Source: Bacteroidales bacterium (GTDB lineage: Bacteria > Bacteroidota > Bacteroidia > Bacteroidales > UBA932). Taken from it: 64,000 bases of DNA. How positions within the stretch are numbered: position 1 is the first letter of the stretch; each line of letters opens with the position of its first letter. The stretch lies in assembly GCA_017469845.1 (NCBI GenBank), contig JAFUFP010000004.1, positions 29,139 through 93,138 of the forward strand, read 5' to 3'. Below the pieces are notes generated by a model. It saw only the letters and a program-made list of their open reading frames with translations, was not told the DNA's origin and did not search any database. The position numbers and the translations under genes were made by a program. Shown piece after piece: positions 45,499-54,175 of the stretch.

Positions 45499-47934
45499 AT
45501 GTACAGCAACAGCAACAAAAGAAACAAGGGCGGCAAGGGGAAAATCTCCCCCAAGGCCGGTTCCCATTCCAAGAAACCCAAGTTTTTCCCCGAATATGAA
45601 GGCACGGTCCAGATGAACCGTGACGGGAACATATATGTCAAAATCAAGGACCAGGACTTCGACATATTCGTCAAGTCCACAAAATCCAAAGGCGCCCTCA
45701 ACGGTGATACGGTCAAGGTCGCTCTGACGAAGACTTCCTATTACGATACAAAGCGTGAAGGGGAGATACGCTCCATCATTGAACGTTCCCCTCGTCCGTT
45801 TGTCGGGGTGCTCCATATCGTGGGTCCTCAAGCGTGGGTCCTCATGCAGAGCAAGTCCATGCCCTACGATATTTCCGTCCCGGTCCTCGATCAGTTCGGA
45901 ACTCCTCTTTACAGGCGGAAGACTTCCTCCGATACGGATGCGCCGCAGGATTTCAAGGGGGCGGTGAGGCAGACTCCGGAAGGAGGGTATGTCGCACAGG
46001 GCCTCTACGAGACGGTCGACGGAGAATCCCGCGAAATGCCCGTCGTAAGGGGCATGAAGGTGGCGGTGAGGGTTGACGGGTGGCCAAGGGGTGAAGCCTA
46101 CCCTTGCGGACACCTTGTCGATGTTCTCGGAGAAATGGGCAAGAACGACACCGAGATGCACGCCATTCTGGCGGAATACGGACTTCCGTACCGCTTTGAG
46201 CCCGAAGTCGAGAACGCCGCTGATTCCATTTCGGATGAGATAACTCCGAAGGATCTCAAGGGAAGGAAGGATTTCAGGGATACTCTTACATTCACCATCG
46301 ACCCCGCTGATGCCAAAGACTTCGACGACGCCCTTTCCTTCCGTCCGCTCGAGAACGGAAATTATGAGGTAGGAGTCCATATCGCGGATGTGTCCTACTA
46401 TGTCAAACCGGGAACTCCGGTGGACAAGGAAGCGATGTCAAGGGGAACATCGGTATATCTTGTCGACAGGACGGTGCCGATGCTTCCGGAGAAGCTTTCC
46501 AACAAGCTCTGTTCTCTCCGTCCCGGTGAAGACAAGCTGACTTTCTCGGCAGTATTCGAAATAACTCCCAAAGGAAAGGTCTTCAACCAATGGTTCGGAC
46601 GTACTGTCATCAATTCAAATTACCGCTTCGCTTACGAGACCGCCCAGCAGATTATCGATGCGGGGCAGGAGTCCCTCAAGATGGATCTCCGAGGGGGAAC
46701 AGATGGAGTGGGGGTCGACTCCGACCAGGCGATGAAGGACGGAATCCTTACCGGATGCGTCATTCCCGGAGAAATCAAGAGTGCAATCCTCACCCTTTGG
46801 GATCTGGCTTCGATTTTCAGGAAGGAGAGATTCAAAGCGGGGGCCGTTTCCTTTGAACGCCCCGAAATGAAGGTTGACGTTGATGAGAACGGTAAGCCGA
46901 TAGGCGTACATCAGCACATCACCAAGGAAGCCAACTGGCTGATTGAGGAGTTCATGCTGCTGGCTAACCGCTCTGTCGCGGAGTTCATAGCGACGGGAGG
47001 TAAGATGGACGGCAAAGCCCGCAAGGACGCGAAGACGTTCGTCTACCGAATTCATGATGAACCGAATTCCGAGAAACTCCAGAGTCTTGGAATGTTCGCC
47101 CGGAACTTCGGCTATCAGCCCAAATTCGGTCAGGGCAGAGAAATAGCCCATCAGCTCAATGACCTGCTGGATTCGGCGAGGGAAAAGCCGGAGTTCATGC
47201 CGCTCGAGATGCTCGCTCTCCGGGCTATGGCGAAAGCCTGCTACAGTACCGACAACATCGGTCACTACGGACTTGCATTCAAGTTCTACACCCATTTCAC
47301 TTCTCCGATCAGGCGATATCCGGACACTATGGTCCATAGGCTCCTTTCAATGTACCTCGAGGGGGCATCATCCCAGAACAAGGATTACTACGAGGAACAA
47401 TGTGTCCATGCGTCGGAGCGTGAAGTCCTTGCCGCGAACGCGGAGAGGGACAGCACCAAGTACAAGCTCGTCGAGTTCATGCAGGACAAGATCGACCAGG
47501 AATTCGACGGCCATATTTCCGGGCTCACGCAGTGGGGCATGTACGTTGAAATCGAGCCGACGAAGATAGAGGGAATGGTCTCCCTTATGAGCATCGGAGG
47601 GGATTATTACGATTTCGATGAGGACGAATACGTCATCCGCGGCCAGTATACCGGAAAGGTCTACAGGTTGGGGGATCCGGTAAGGATCAAGGTGAAGTCC
47701 ACGAATCTGGAGCAAAGACTCCTTGACTACACCCTCATTACAGAGGAACATAAGTCCGAGTCTCCTTCAGGACGTTCTCGCACCGGCGCATCTTCCGGCC
47801 GTTCCCGGACTTCATCTTCGGCATCGAAGTCTTCATCCGCCTCAAAATCCCCGAAGTCTTCAAAGTCATCCTCTACAGGAGCTCCCAAGAAAACTGCATC
47901 CAAAACAAAGAAATCCGCCAAGAGATCCGAGTAG
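45499..47934 (+). CDS. rnr: Ribonuclease R
   Basis: An 811-residue 3'-5' exoribonuclease that digests structured RNA; its partner SmpB is encoded at 10486. An N-terminal cold-shock-type domain is followed by the RNB catalytic domain with TIDPADAKDFDDALSF (magnesium-binding aspartates) and GVHIADVSYYV. YTHFTSPIRRYPD and a C-terminal S1 domain (GHISGLTQWGMYVEI) complete it. Both ends are unusual. The first 28 residues are Lys/Gly/Asn-rich. The last 55 are a Ser/Lys-rich low-complexity tail, as seen in other RNase R proteins where the tail binds RNA or tmRNA-SmpB. Confidence 0.95.
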   Translation: MYSNSNKRNKGGKGKISPKAGSHSKKPKFFPEYEGTVQMNRDGNIYVKIKDQDFDIFVKSTKSKGALNGDTVKVALTKTSYYDTKREGEIRSIIERSPRPFVGVLHIVGPQAWVLMQSKSMPYDISVPVLDQFGTPLYRRKTSSDTDAPQDFKGAVRQTPEGGYVAQGLYETVDGESREMPVVRGMKVAVRVDGWPRGEAYPCGHLVDVLGEMGKNDTEMHAILAEYGLPYRFEPEVENAADSISDEITPKDLKGRKDFRDTLTFTIDPADAKDFDDALSFRPLENGNYEVGVHIADVSYYVKPGTPVDKEAMSRGTSVYLVDRTVPMLPEKLSNKLCSLRPGEDKLTFSAVFEITPKGKVFNQWFGRTVINSNYRFAYETAQQIIDAGQESLKMDLRGGTDGVGVDSDQAMKDGILTGCVIPGEIKSAILTLWDLASIFRKERFKAGAVSFERPEMKVDVDENGKPIGVHQHITKEANWLIEEFMLLANRSVAEFIATGGKMDGKARKDAKTFVYRIHDEPNSEKLQSLGMFARNFGYQPKFGQGREIAHQLNDLLDSAREKPEFMPLEMLALRAMAKACYSTDNIGHYGLAFKFYTHFTSPIRRYPDTMVHRLLSMYLEGASSQNKDYYEEQCVHASEREVLAANAERDSTKYKLVEFMQDKIDQEFDGHISGLTQWGMYVEIEPTKIEGMVSLMSIGGDYYDFDEDEYVIRGQYTGKVYRLGDPVRIKVKSTNLEQRLLDYTLITEEHKSESPSGRSRTGASSGRSRTSSSASKSSSASKSPKSSKSSSTGAPKKTASKTKKSAKRSE

Positions 47935-47969
47935 TGGCGCTTTTCTCTGAGAAGGGCTTTTATAAGCGA

Positions 47970-48004
47970 ATATCCCGTCTTTCCTGTCAGGAAGGGCGGG
48001 ATAT
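47970..48004. terminator. Hairpin between rnr and the flavodoxin gene
   Basis: ATATCCCG / CGGGATAT plus inner CTTTCCT / AGGAAGG stem. There is no strong T run on either side. It lies between convergent genes. Confidence 0.55.
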
Positions 48005-48026
48005 ACGTAAAGTCGCGTCCCGGTTA

Positions 48027-48842
48027 TTACCTTAGGACTTGGGTGAAGACGGGAGTACCTCCGTCCGGGACAGTGACGTAGACCTGGATGGAGGTTTCGC
48101 TTTCCTCACCTTCCGGGGTCAGATTCGTCGCGGTGAAAAGGTATTCTTTCCCCGAGGGGATGTCCCTTTGGCAAACGGTTTTTGCTTTTGCCTTTATCAT
48201 CGCATAATCTTTCACGGCCTCATCGAAGATGGACGCTTCCGCCTCGGTGACAGGACTTTGTCCGGAAAAAGCGGGAAGGGGAGTGAAATCTCCTTCAATG
48301 TATCCGTTGGAGCGGAGGAAGTAATCGACTTCAGAGGCGACGGCGTCCATTCTTGCGGCGCGGACTCCATAGCCGGGAAGGATTTCCGAGTTGGGGAGAA
48401 GAGCCTTTAGGTCATTCACGCTGGTGTTGAGTCCGCCGCTGCCGAAAGTGCAGAACGGAACGATTTTCTTGCCGTCCAGGTGCGCATTTGTCAGGAATGT
48501 CTTGACCGGAGGAGCGTATGTCCCGAACCAAATGGGATAACCGAGGAAGATGATGTCGTAATCCTCGACATTGACGGAAAGGGGCTTGATTTCCGGCAGG
48601 GCGCCGCTTTGGATTTCCTGCTGTCCGCGCTGAACGGTCTGACCGTAATCACCGTCATACGGGACGACGGGTTCGATGACTGCAGTAGGAGCTCCGAGGG
48701 AGGATGCTATTGTCTCAGCCACCGCCTTTGTGGAATTCTGCTGCGAGAAGTAGATTACGACGGCCTTGGGAGAAGCCTTTTTGCCTCCTCCGCAAGAAAC
48801 TATGGCCAGCAATGCGGCCAAAAGAAGTGAAAACTTTTTCAT
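48027..48842 (-). CDS. Flavodoxin-fold lipoprotein
   Basis: A 271-residue protein whose signal ends in a lipobox (AIVSCGGG). It continues with a flavodoxin domain: VVIYFSQQNSTKAVAETIA (phosphate-binding loop), DIIFLGYPIWFGTYAPPV (flavin-binding) and PFCTFGSGG. The last 80 residues form an extra segment. Flavodoxins are normally cytoplasmic; lipoprotein versions occur in Bacteroidota, presumably acting on quinones or thiols in the envelope. The gene follows bcp by 35 nt on the same strand, so a shared redox role is possible. Confidence 0.85.
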   Translation of the reverse strand: MKKFSLLLAALLAIVSCGGGKKASPKAVVIYFSQQNSTKAVAETIASSLGAPTAVIEPVVPYDGDYGQTVQRGQQEIQSGALPEIKPLSVNVEDYDIIFLGYPIWFGTYAPPVKTFLTNAHLDGKKIVPFCTFGSGGLNTSVNDLKALLPNSEILPGYGVRAARMDAVASEVDYFLRSNGYIEGDFTPLPAFSGQSPVTEAEASIFDEAVKDYAMIKAKAKTVCQRDIPSGKEYLFTATNLTPEGEESETSIQVYVTVPDGGTPVFTQVLR

Positions 48843-48877
48843 TGTAGGTAGGATTTGTCCGGTTGTTTTTTTGGTGT

Positions 48878-49330
48878 TTATCCGAGAATCTGATCCGCGG
48901 CATTCTTGGTGTCAACTTTTTCGATGACTTTTTCCAGAATTCCTTCCTCGTTGAAGATGAAGGTGCGGCGAATGGTCCCCATGGTTACTTTCCCGTACAT
49001 CTTCTTTTCTCCCCATGCTCCGAACGCCTGCAGCATTTGGGTGGAAGGATCTGAAAGGAGGGTGAACGGAAGGGAATGTTTCTCCTTGAAATTCTTGTGG
49101 GAAGTCTCGCTGTCCTTGCTCACACCAATGATGTTGTATCCGGCAGCGGAGAGATTCTCGTACTTGTCCCTCAGACTGCAGGCTTCCGCTGTGCATCCGG
49201 ATGTGTTGTCCTTCGGATAAAAATAGATGACGGTTTTCTTCCCGTTTCCGATGAAATCTTCTGTTTTTACGATGTTGCCGTTTTCATCCTTGACCTCGAA
49301 AGACGGCATCCTGTCTCCTATGTTCAGCAT
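48878..49330 (-). CDS. bcp: Thioredoxin-dependent thiol peroxidase
   Basis: A 150-residue peroxiredoxin of the Bcp/PrxQ group that reduces hydrogen peroxide and organic peroxides with electrons from thioredoxin. The peroxidatic cysteine lies in YFYPKDNTSGCTAEAC, with a second cysteine five residues later (GCTAEAC), the PrxQ alpha-helix pair. The ATG at 49330 gives the standard MLNIGDRMPSF start; the longer frame includes the promoter region. Confidence 0.95.
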   Translation of the reverse strand: MLNIGDRMPSFEVKDENGNIVKTEDFIGNGKKTVIYFYPKDNTSGCTAEACSLRDKYENLSAAGYNIIGVSKDSETSHKNFKEKHSLPFTLLSDPSTQMLQAFGAWGEKKMYGKVTMGTIRRTFIFNEEGILEKVIEKVDTKNAADQILG

Positions 49331-49365
49331 GATATGTTGTTGATTTGATTTGCGATTATGTGACA

Positions 49366-49373
49366 CAAAAGTA
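49366..49373 (-). promoter_or_regulatory. -7 element of bcp
   Basis: Minus-strand TACTTTTG, 36 nt before the chosen start; no clear -33. Confidence 0.5.
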
Positions 49374-49432
49374 CAGATTCTTTCTGAAAACATGAATAGG
49401 CGTACCGCTAGTGCGCGGGGTGCGCTGTGCCG

Positions 49433-50083
49433 CTATCTGTACAATTCCTTGAGAACACCGAGGGAGCGGACGTTTATTCTTGATTCCGTGTGATATTCAA
49501 GGTAAGAGAGAATTTCTTCGCATATGGAATTCCTTTCCTCACCCGAAAGGGGAATGAGCATCGCTGATGGGAAATCGGACTGTAGGAAGTCCCTTATTTG
49601 GGAGAAGTGCTCCCTTGCGAACGGAGCGATGTCCTCCACCGTGGGACTGAATCCCAGAGCTGCGGAAAGTTCAAGGAGAAAGTTTATATGGAAGTTTGAG
49701 TAATTGCCTTCGAGGGCATTGAGGAGCATTATCTGGGAGATGCACCAGTCGAAGAATCCTTCCTCGTTCTCTCCGTCTTTCACGGTGCGGTAGAGAACTT
49801 CACTCATGAACATGGTGATGGTGTTTTTCCTCAGGTCGTTCCTTATGCCGATAAGGGAATCCTGCGATGAGAATCCGTAGGCTTTCCAGAGAGTGGATTT
49901 CGGGTTCTCGACGACAGTTCCTTCAAGGATGTTCAGGGGAAGGAAAAGCGACATCGGAGTCCGTTTCCCCGTTTTCACGAGGAAGCTTCTTCTGCCGTAT
50001 TCGGCGGAGAGCGTATGAAGGACTACCGAACTCTCTCCGAATTTGGTGTATGCGAGGACTATCATCCTGGTCGGAGTCTTCAT
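49433..50083 (-). CDS. recO: DNA repair protein RecO
   Basis: RecO works with RecF and RecR in loading RecA at gaps. The 216-residue protein has the N-terminal OB domain (RMIVLAYTKFGESSVVLHTLS) followed by a helical domain. The four-cysteine zinc site of many RecO proteins is not apparent, which is common in Bacteroidota members. The ATG at 50083 gives a sensible start; an in-frame ATG at 50134 would overlap the rdgB end by 26 bases. It follows rdgB on the same strand. Confidence 0.85.
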   Translation of the reverse strand: MKTPTRMIVLAYTKFGESSVVLHTLSAEYGRRSFLVKTGKRTPMSLFLPLNILEGTVVENPKSTLWKAYGFSSQDSLIGIRNDLRKNTITMFMSEVLYRTVKDGENEEGFFDWCISQIMLLNALEGNYSNFHINFLLELSAALGFSPTVEDIAPFAREHFSQIRDFLQSDFPSAMLIPLSGEERNSICEEILSYLEYHTESRINVRSLGVLKELYR

Positions 50084-50108
50084 TGCCGCTTGATTTTCTC
50101 GGTAGGGA

Positions 50109-50834
50109 CTATTTGTTATCGGAGGCTTTCTCACCGAGGAGGAAAGATGCGAACTTCCTCATCGCTTTTCCCCTATGGGAAATCGCATTCTTCTGTTCTT
50201 CGGAAAGCTGGGCGAGAGTGATCATGCCGATATTCTTGACAAGGCCGTCAGCATCGGGTTCGAGGCTGAAAGCCGATCCTTCGGGAAGAGGCTCTGCAGC
50301 TTCGGCGGGAATCATGTCGGGAATGAAAACGGGGTCGTAACCGAAACCGTTCGTGCCCTTTTTCGTGAGGCCTATCTTTCCGTCAAGCTGTCCTTCGAAA
50401 TAATTGATCTTGCCGTCCATGATGAAGGTTACCACGGTGCGGAACCTGGCCCTGTATGTGGCGTGGATAGTGTTGATGCCGTATTCCCTCGCTCTTGAGG
50501 CCTCCTTCATCATGCGGGCCATCTCGTCAAGGAGTTTGTCCATGTTGGCCTGGAAGTCGTGTTCGGGACCGGCATATCTGGCGGAATATATTCCGGGGGC
50601 TCCTCCCAGGATCTCGACCTCGAGGCCGGAATCGTCAGCGAGGCTGTTCACGCCGTAATTGTCATATATGTACTTGGCCTTTATCAGGGAATTGGCCATA
50701 AGGGATGTTCCCGTTTCTTCGATGTCCCCGGTCATTCCGAGGTCCTTCGGGGTGATGATTTCGAAATCAGCGCCCAGGATTTCCTGAGCTTCACGCAGTT
50801 TCCCCTTGTTGCCCGTTGCAAAAGTGATCTTCAT
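50109..50834 (-). CDS. rdgB: XTP/dITP diphosphatase (RdgB/HAM1)
   Basis: This house-cleaning enzyme hydrolyses dITP and XTP to monophosphates, preventing their incorporation into nucleic acid. The start KITFATGNKGKLREAQEILG and the motifs LADDSGLEVEILGGAPGIYSARYAG and GFGYDPVFIPD are diagnostic. The ATG at 50834 fits the family start and the promoter upstream; the frame to 50909 adds unrelated residues. At 241 residues it is longer than the usual 195-205, with an insertion in the middle (DEMARMMKEASRAREYGINT) seen by eye. Confidence 0.95.
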   Translation of the reverse strand: MKITFATGNKGKLREAQEILGADFEIITPKDLGMTGDIEETGTSLMANSLIKAKYIYDNYGVNSLADDSGLEVEILGGAPGIYSARYAGPEHDFQANMDKLLDEMARMMKEASRAREYGINTIHATYRARFRTVVTFIMDGKINYFEGQLDGKIGLTKKGTNGFGYDPVFIPDMIPAEAAEPLPEGSAFSLEPDADGLVKNIGMITLAQLSEEQKNAISHRGKAMRKFASFLLGEKASDNK

Positions 50835-50879
50835 AAACAAACTGCTTAAAAAATTCTTTACTCGTTTTACTAATCGCTG

Positions 50880-50910
50880 CAAAGGTAGTCTTTCTTTCCG
50901 AAACGGCAAG
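50880..50910 (-). promoter_or_regulatory. rdgB promoter
   Basis: Minus-strand CTTG (50907-50910) and TACCTTTG (50880-50887), spaced by 19 nt. It supports the rdgB start at 50834. Confidence 0.65.
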
Positions 50911-50925
50911 AAATCACTAATTTTG
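50895..50925 (+). promoter_or_regulatory. Promoter of the S41 peptidase gene
   Basis: TTTC (50895-50898) and TAATTTTG (50918-50925), spaced by 19 nt, overlapping the divergent rdgB promoter. Confidence 0.5.
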
Positions 50926-51011
50926 TATCGTTTAAGATTTATGGCACGTCACTTGCGGAGTGTCAAAAGGCTTGAAAACGGCTTTGTCAGCAGCCGAAAA
51001 CGGAACATAGC

Positions 51012-52628
51012 ATGAAAAAATACACTATCATATTGTCAGTTGTCGCCCTCTTCACTTTGGGAAGTGCGGCTTTCGGCCAGTCCAAGAATTTCAGGATGGG
51101 CCAGTGGGTTGAAATCAACAACGCCATTCTCAAGGAGCTCTCAGAGTCCTATGTGGATTCGTTGCCCCTTTCCAGAATCGAACGGGTAGGCATCGATGCG
51201 ATGCTCAATAATCTCGATCCTTATACGGAATATATTCCCGAGGAGGAGGAAGAGGATCTCCAGATGATGATCAACAAGTCCTACGGAGGAATAGGCGCCG
51301 TCATCTACAAACCCGAGAAGGACGGCAACGTCATCATAAACGAGCCTTACAAGAATTCTCCGGCATACAAGAACAACCTCGTCTGCGGAGACGAGATTCT
51401 TGAAATCGACGGGGTGTCCGTCCACGGACTGGAGGCCGCCCAGTGCAGTGACCGCATGAAGGGCAAACCGGGCACCACAGTGCACTTCAAGGTGAAGAAG
51501 GTCCGCACCGGTGAGATTGTCGAGATCGATATCACCAGGGAAAGGATCCATCTTCCGGATGTGGAGTATGCCGGAATGCTCAACGACACTACAGGCTACA
51601 TCCTCCAGACCGGATTCACCACCAATGTCTCCGCCGATGTACGCAACGCGTATTATAAACTGAAGGAGCAGGGGATGAAGAAACTTGTCCTTGATCTGAG
51701 GGGAAACGGCGGCGGACTGATGTCCGAAGCCATCAATATCGTTTCCCTCTTCGTTCCCAAGGGTTCTTTGGTCGTTTCGCAAAAGGGTAAAGGCGATTCC
51801 CAAACCATAGAGTACCGTACCGAAACGGAGCCCGTCGATACTGAAATTCCGATCATCGTGATGGTGGACGGCAGCAGCGCATCTTCTTCGGAGATCGTCA
51901 CGGGTGCTCTCCAGGACCTTGACAGGGCGACCGTGATGGGAAAAAGGACCTACGGCAAAGGCCTCGTGCAAGCTATCAAACCTCTTCCGTACAACGGACA
52001 GATGAAGGTCACCATCGCCAAATACTACACGCCTTCCGGCCGTTGTGTGCAGGCGATCGATTACTCGAACCGCAACGAGGACGGAAGTGTAGGGTATATC
52101 CCCGACTCCCTTACAAGGGAATTCAAGACCCTCCACGGAAGGACTGTCCGTGACGGCGGTGGAATCACTCCCGACGTCGAGATCGAGAATCCCACTTACA
52201 GCCGTTTGGTATACTCATTGGTCCTCAACGGCATCATCGAGCAGTATTCGATAGAGTTTGTGCGCAAACATGCTTCAATACCGGCTGTGGAAGATTTCCA
52301 TTTCACGGAGTATGATGACTTTGTCGAGTATGCGAAGAAGCGCGACTTTGATTACCGTTCAAATGCCAAGACCCTCTTTGACCAGATGAAGCGTGAACTC
52401 CAGAGGGACGGCATGGCCGATAACATGAAAGATCAGCTCGATGCCCTCGACAAGGCCATTGATATGGACAAGGAGCAGTTCCTGCGTCTAAAGAAAGATG
52501 AGATCATCCCTTGGATTGAAGAGGAAATCGCGGTCCGCTACTACTATCAGGAAGCCGGCATACAGGTAAGGGTCAAGTATGATGACCAGCTCAAGACCGC
52601 TCTCACCAAGCCGCTCATCAAGATCTAG
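51012..52628 (+). CDS. S41-family C-terminal processing peptidase
   Basis: A 538-residue exported serine protease (signal peptide ending SAAFGQ) of the tail-specific CtpA family. It has a PDZ domain (about residues 85-170: IGAVIYKPEKDGNVIINEPY) and the core VLDLRGNGGGLMSEA. The Ser-Lys dyad lies in DGSSASSSEIVTGAL (Ser near 289) and KRTYGKGLVQ (Lys near 314). These enzymes trim C-termini of envelope proteins. The C-terminal 130 residues are helical and charged. It is a single-gene unit with its own terminator. Confidence 0.94.
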   Translation: MKKYTIILSVVALFTLGSAAFGQSKNFRMGQWVEINNAILKELSESYVDSLPLSRIERVGIDAMLNNLDPYTEYIPEEEEEDLQMMINKSYGGIGAVIYKPEKDGNVIINEPYKNSPAYKNNLVCGDEILEIDGVSVHGLEAAQCSDRMKGKPGTTVHFKVKKVRTGEIVEIDITRERIHLPDVEYAGMLNDTTGYILQTGFTTNVSADVRNAYYKLKEQGMKKLVLDLRGNGGGLMSEAINIVSLFVPKGSLVVSQKGKGDSQTIEYRTETEPVDTEIPIIVMVDGSSASSSEIVTGALQDLDRATVMGKRTYGKGLVQAIKPLPYNGQMKVTIAKYYTPSGRCVQAIDYSNRNEDGSVGYIPDSLTREFKTLHGRTVRDGGGITPDVEIENPTYSRLVYSLVLNGIIEQYSIEFVRKHASIPAVEDFHFTEYDDFVEYAKKRDFDYRSNAKTLFDQMKRELQRDGMADNMKDQLDALDKAIDMDKEQFLRLKKDEIIPWIEEEIAVRYYYQEAGIQVRVKYDDQLKTALTKPLIKI

Positions 52629-52693
52629 CCGCCATAAGGTCACACGTGCATGTGATGTTCCTGAAAAGGGGACCCGACCGGACATCAACAGGA

Positions 52694-52727
52694 AAACCGC
52701 CTCTCCCGTTTATGGGAAAGGCGGTTT
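52694..52727. terminator. Bidirectional terminator between the S41 gene and the permease gene
   Basis: AAACCGCC / GGCGGTTT stem with inner CCC / GGG, between convergent genes. Confidence 0.7.
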
Positions 52728-52768
52728 ATTCTATTGCTTCGTAGTGAAAGCGGGAGGCCCCGCTTCAG

Positions 52769-54115
52769 CTAGATGAAGATGTATCTCAGGATGAACAGAA
52801 CGGCAAGAACCCACATGGTGATGGATATGTCCTTGAATCTTCCTGCAATCGCATGCATGATAACATAAGCGATTACGCCGATGAGGATACCGTCCGAAAT
52901 TGAATAAGCCAAAGGCATGAGCGCGATTGTAAGGAATGCGGGAATGCTCTTGCAGTAGTCATCCCAGTGGATTGAAGCTACAGAGTGCATCATCATCACA
53001 CCCACTATGACAAGGGCGGGAGCTGTAGCCGCACCGGGGATGGCGAGGAAAAGGGGAGAGAAGAGCAGCGCCAGAACGAAGCACATTGCGGCCGAGAATG
53101 CCGTGAGACCTGTACGTCCACCGGCACCCACTCCGGATGCGCTTTCAACGTATGTTGTCGTAGTTGAGGTTCCGAGGCAGGCTCCGCAGACTGTCGCTAT
53201 GGAGTCGGCCATGAACATCTTGTCAATGCCTTCGACCTTGTCTCCCTTGGTGATGAGGCCCGCGCTCTGGGATACTCCGATGATGGTTCCCATCGTATCG
53301 AACATATCTATGAACAGGAACGTGAGAACCACTACAAGCATATCCCAGGACAATACGTTCGAGAAATCGAATTTGCAGAAGATGGGACCGACGCTGTCGG
53401 GAAGTGACATGAAAACCGCTCTTCCGGTTTCGGGATTTCTGACGAGGCTTGTTACGGCGGCTCCTGTGGCGGGGTCCTTGATGACAAGGCCGAGCGCTGT
53501 CGAGATGAGTATTCCAAGAAGGATTCCTCCCTTGACTTTCAGCATCACGAGTCCTCCGGTGATGAACAGACCGATCACTCCGACAAGGGCTTTGCCTTTG
53601 GTAAGTTCACCGAGGGTCACGAGGGTTGAGTCGGAGTCCACGATGATTCCGGCATTCTGAAGCCCGATGAAGGCGATGAAAAGACCGATACCGGCACCGA
53701 TCGCCTTTTTGAGCGTTCCTGGAATGGCTTCCAGAAGGAGTGTACGGATCTTCGTGGCTGTCATGATGATGAACAGGATACCCTCGATGAATACGGCCGT
53801 AAGGGCGAACTGCCAGCTGTATCCCATCGTGAGACATACCGTGAACACGAAGAAAGCGTTGAGACCCATACCGGGTGCCAGAGCGAAAGGTTTCTTCGCG
53901 TAGAGGGCCATCACAAGGGTACCGACGATTGACGCCAATGCGGTGGCTGTGAAGACTGCTCCTCCCGGCATTCCGTCCAAGGCGGAGAAGATGCTGGGGT
54001 TGACGGCCAGAATGTAGGCCATCGTGAGGAACGTGGTAATGCCCGCCATGATTTCTGTACGGACATTGTGTTTCCCGGGATCGAACCCGAAAGCCTTTGT
54101 CAGAAAATTAGCCAT
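52769..54115 (-). CDS. NCS2-family purine permease (AzgA/PbuG-like)
   Basis: A 448-residue inner-membrane transporter with about 13 hydrophobic segments. The pattern GITTFLTMAYILAVNPSI near the N-terminus and FVDMFDTMGT-like (FIDMFDTMGTIIGVS) in the middle mark the AzgA-like group that takes up adenine, guanine or hypoxanthine with protons. It follows the U32 peptidase gene on the same strand after 60 nt. No purine riboswitch was seen in that gap. Confidence 0.93.
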   Translation of the reverse strand: MANFLTKAFGFDPGKHNVRTEIMAGITTFLTMAYILAVNPSIFSALDGMPGGAVFTATALASIVGTLVMALYAKKPFALAPGMGLNAFFVFTVCLTMGYSWQFALTAVFIEGILFIIMTATKIRTLLLEAIPGTLKKAIGAGIGLFIAFIGLQNAGIIVDSDSTLVTLGELTKGKALVGVIGLFITGGLVMLKVKGGILLGILISTALGLVIKDPATGAAVTSLVRNPETGRAVFMSLPDSVGPIFCKFDFSNVLSWDMLVVVLTFLFIDMFDTMGTIIGVSQSAGLITKGDKVEGIDKMFMADSIATVCGACLGTSTTTTYVESASGVGAGGRTGLTAFSAAMCFVLALLFSPLFLAIPGAATAPALVIVGVMMMHSVASIHWDDYCKSIPAFLTIALMPLAYSISDGILIGVIAYVIMHAIAGRFKDISITMWVLAVLFILRYIFI

Positions 54116-54175
54116 GATTTTTGATAGATTATGTGTAGTGAATAGAATTGCAACCCTTCACCCCAAGTGAGGTGG

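Noticed and set aside
45367..46380. 337-codon minus-strand open frame over the rnr start
   Set aside because: Covers the rnr promoter and N-terminus on the opposite strand and has no family resemblance.
51141..52136. 331-codon minus-strand open frame opposite the S41 peptidase gene
   Set aside because: Antisense to a clearly recognised protease; His/Asp-rich nonsense sequence without motifs.
54116..54175. Purine riboswitch in front of the NCS2 permease gene
   Set aside because: The 60-nt gap is too short and lacks the conserved purine-aptamer loops.
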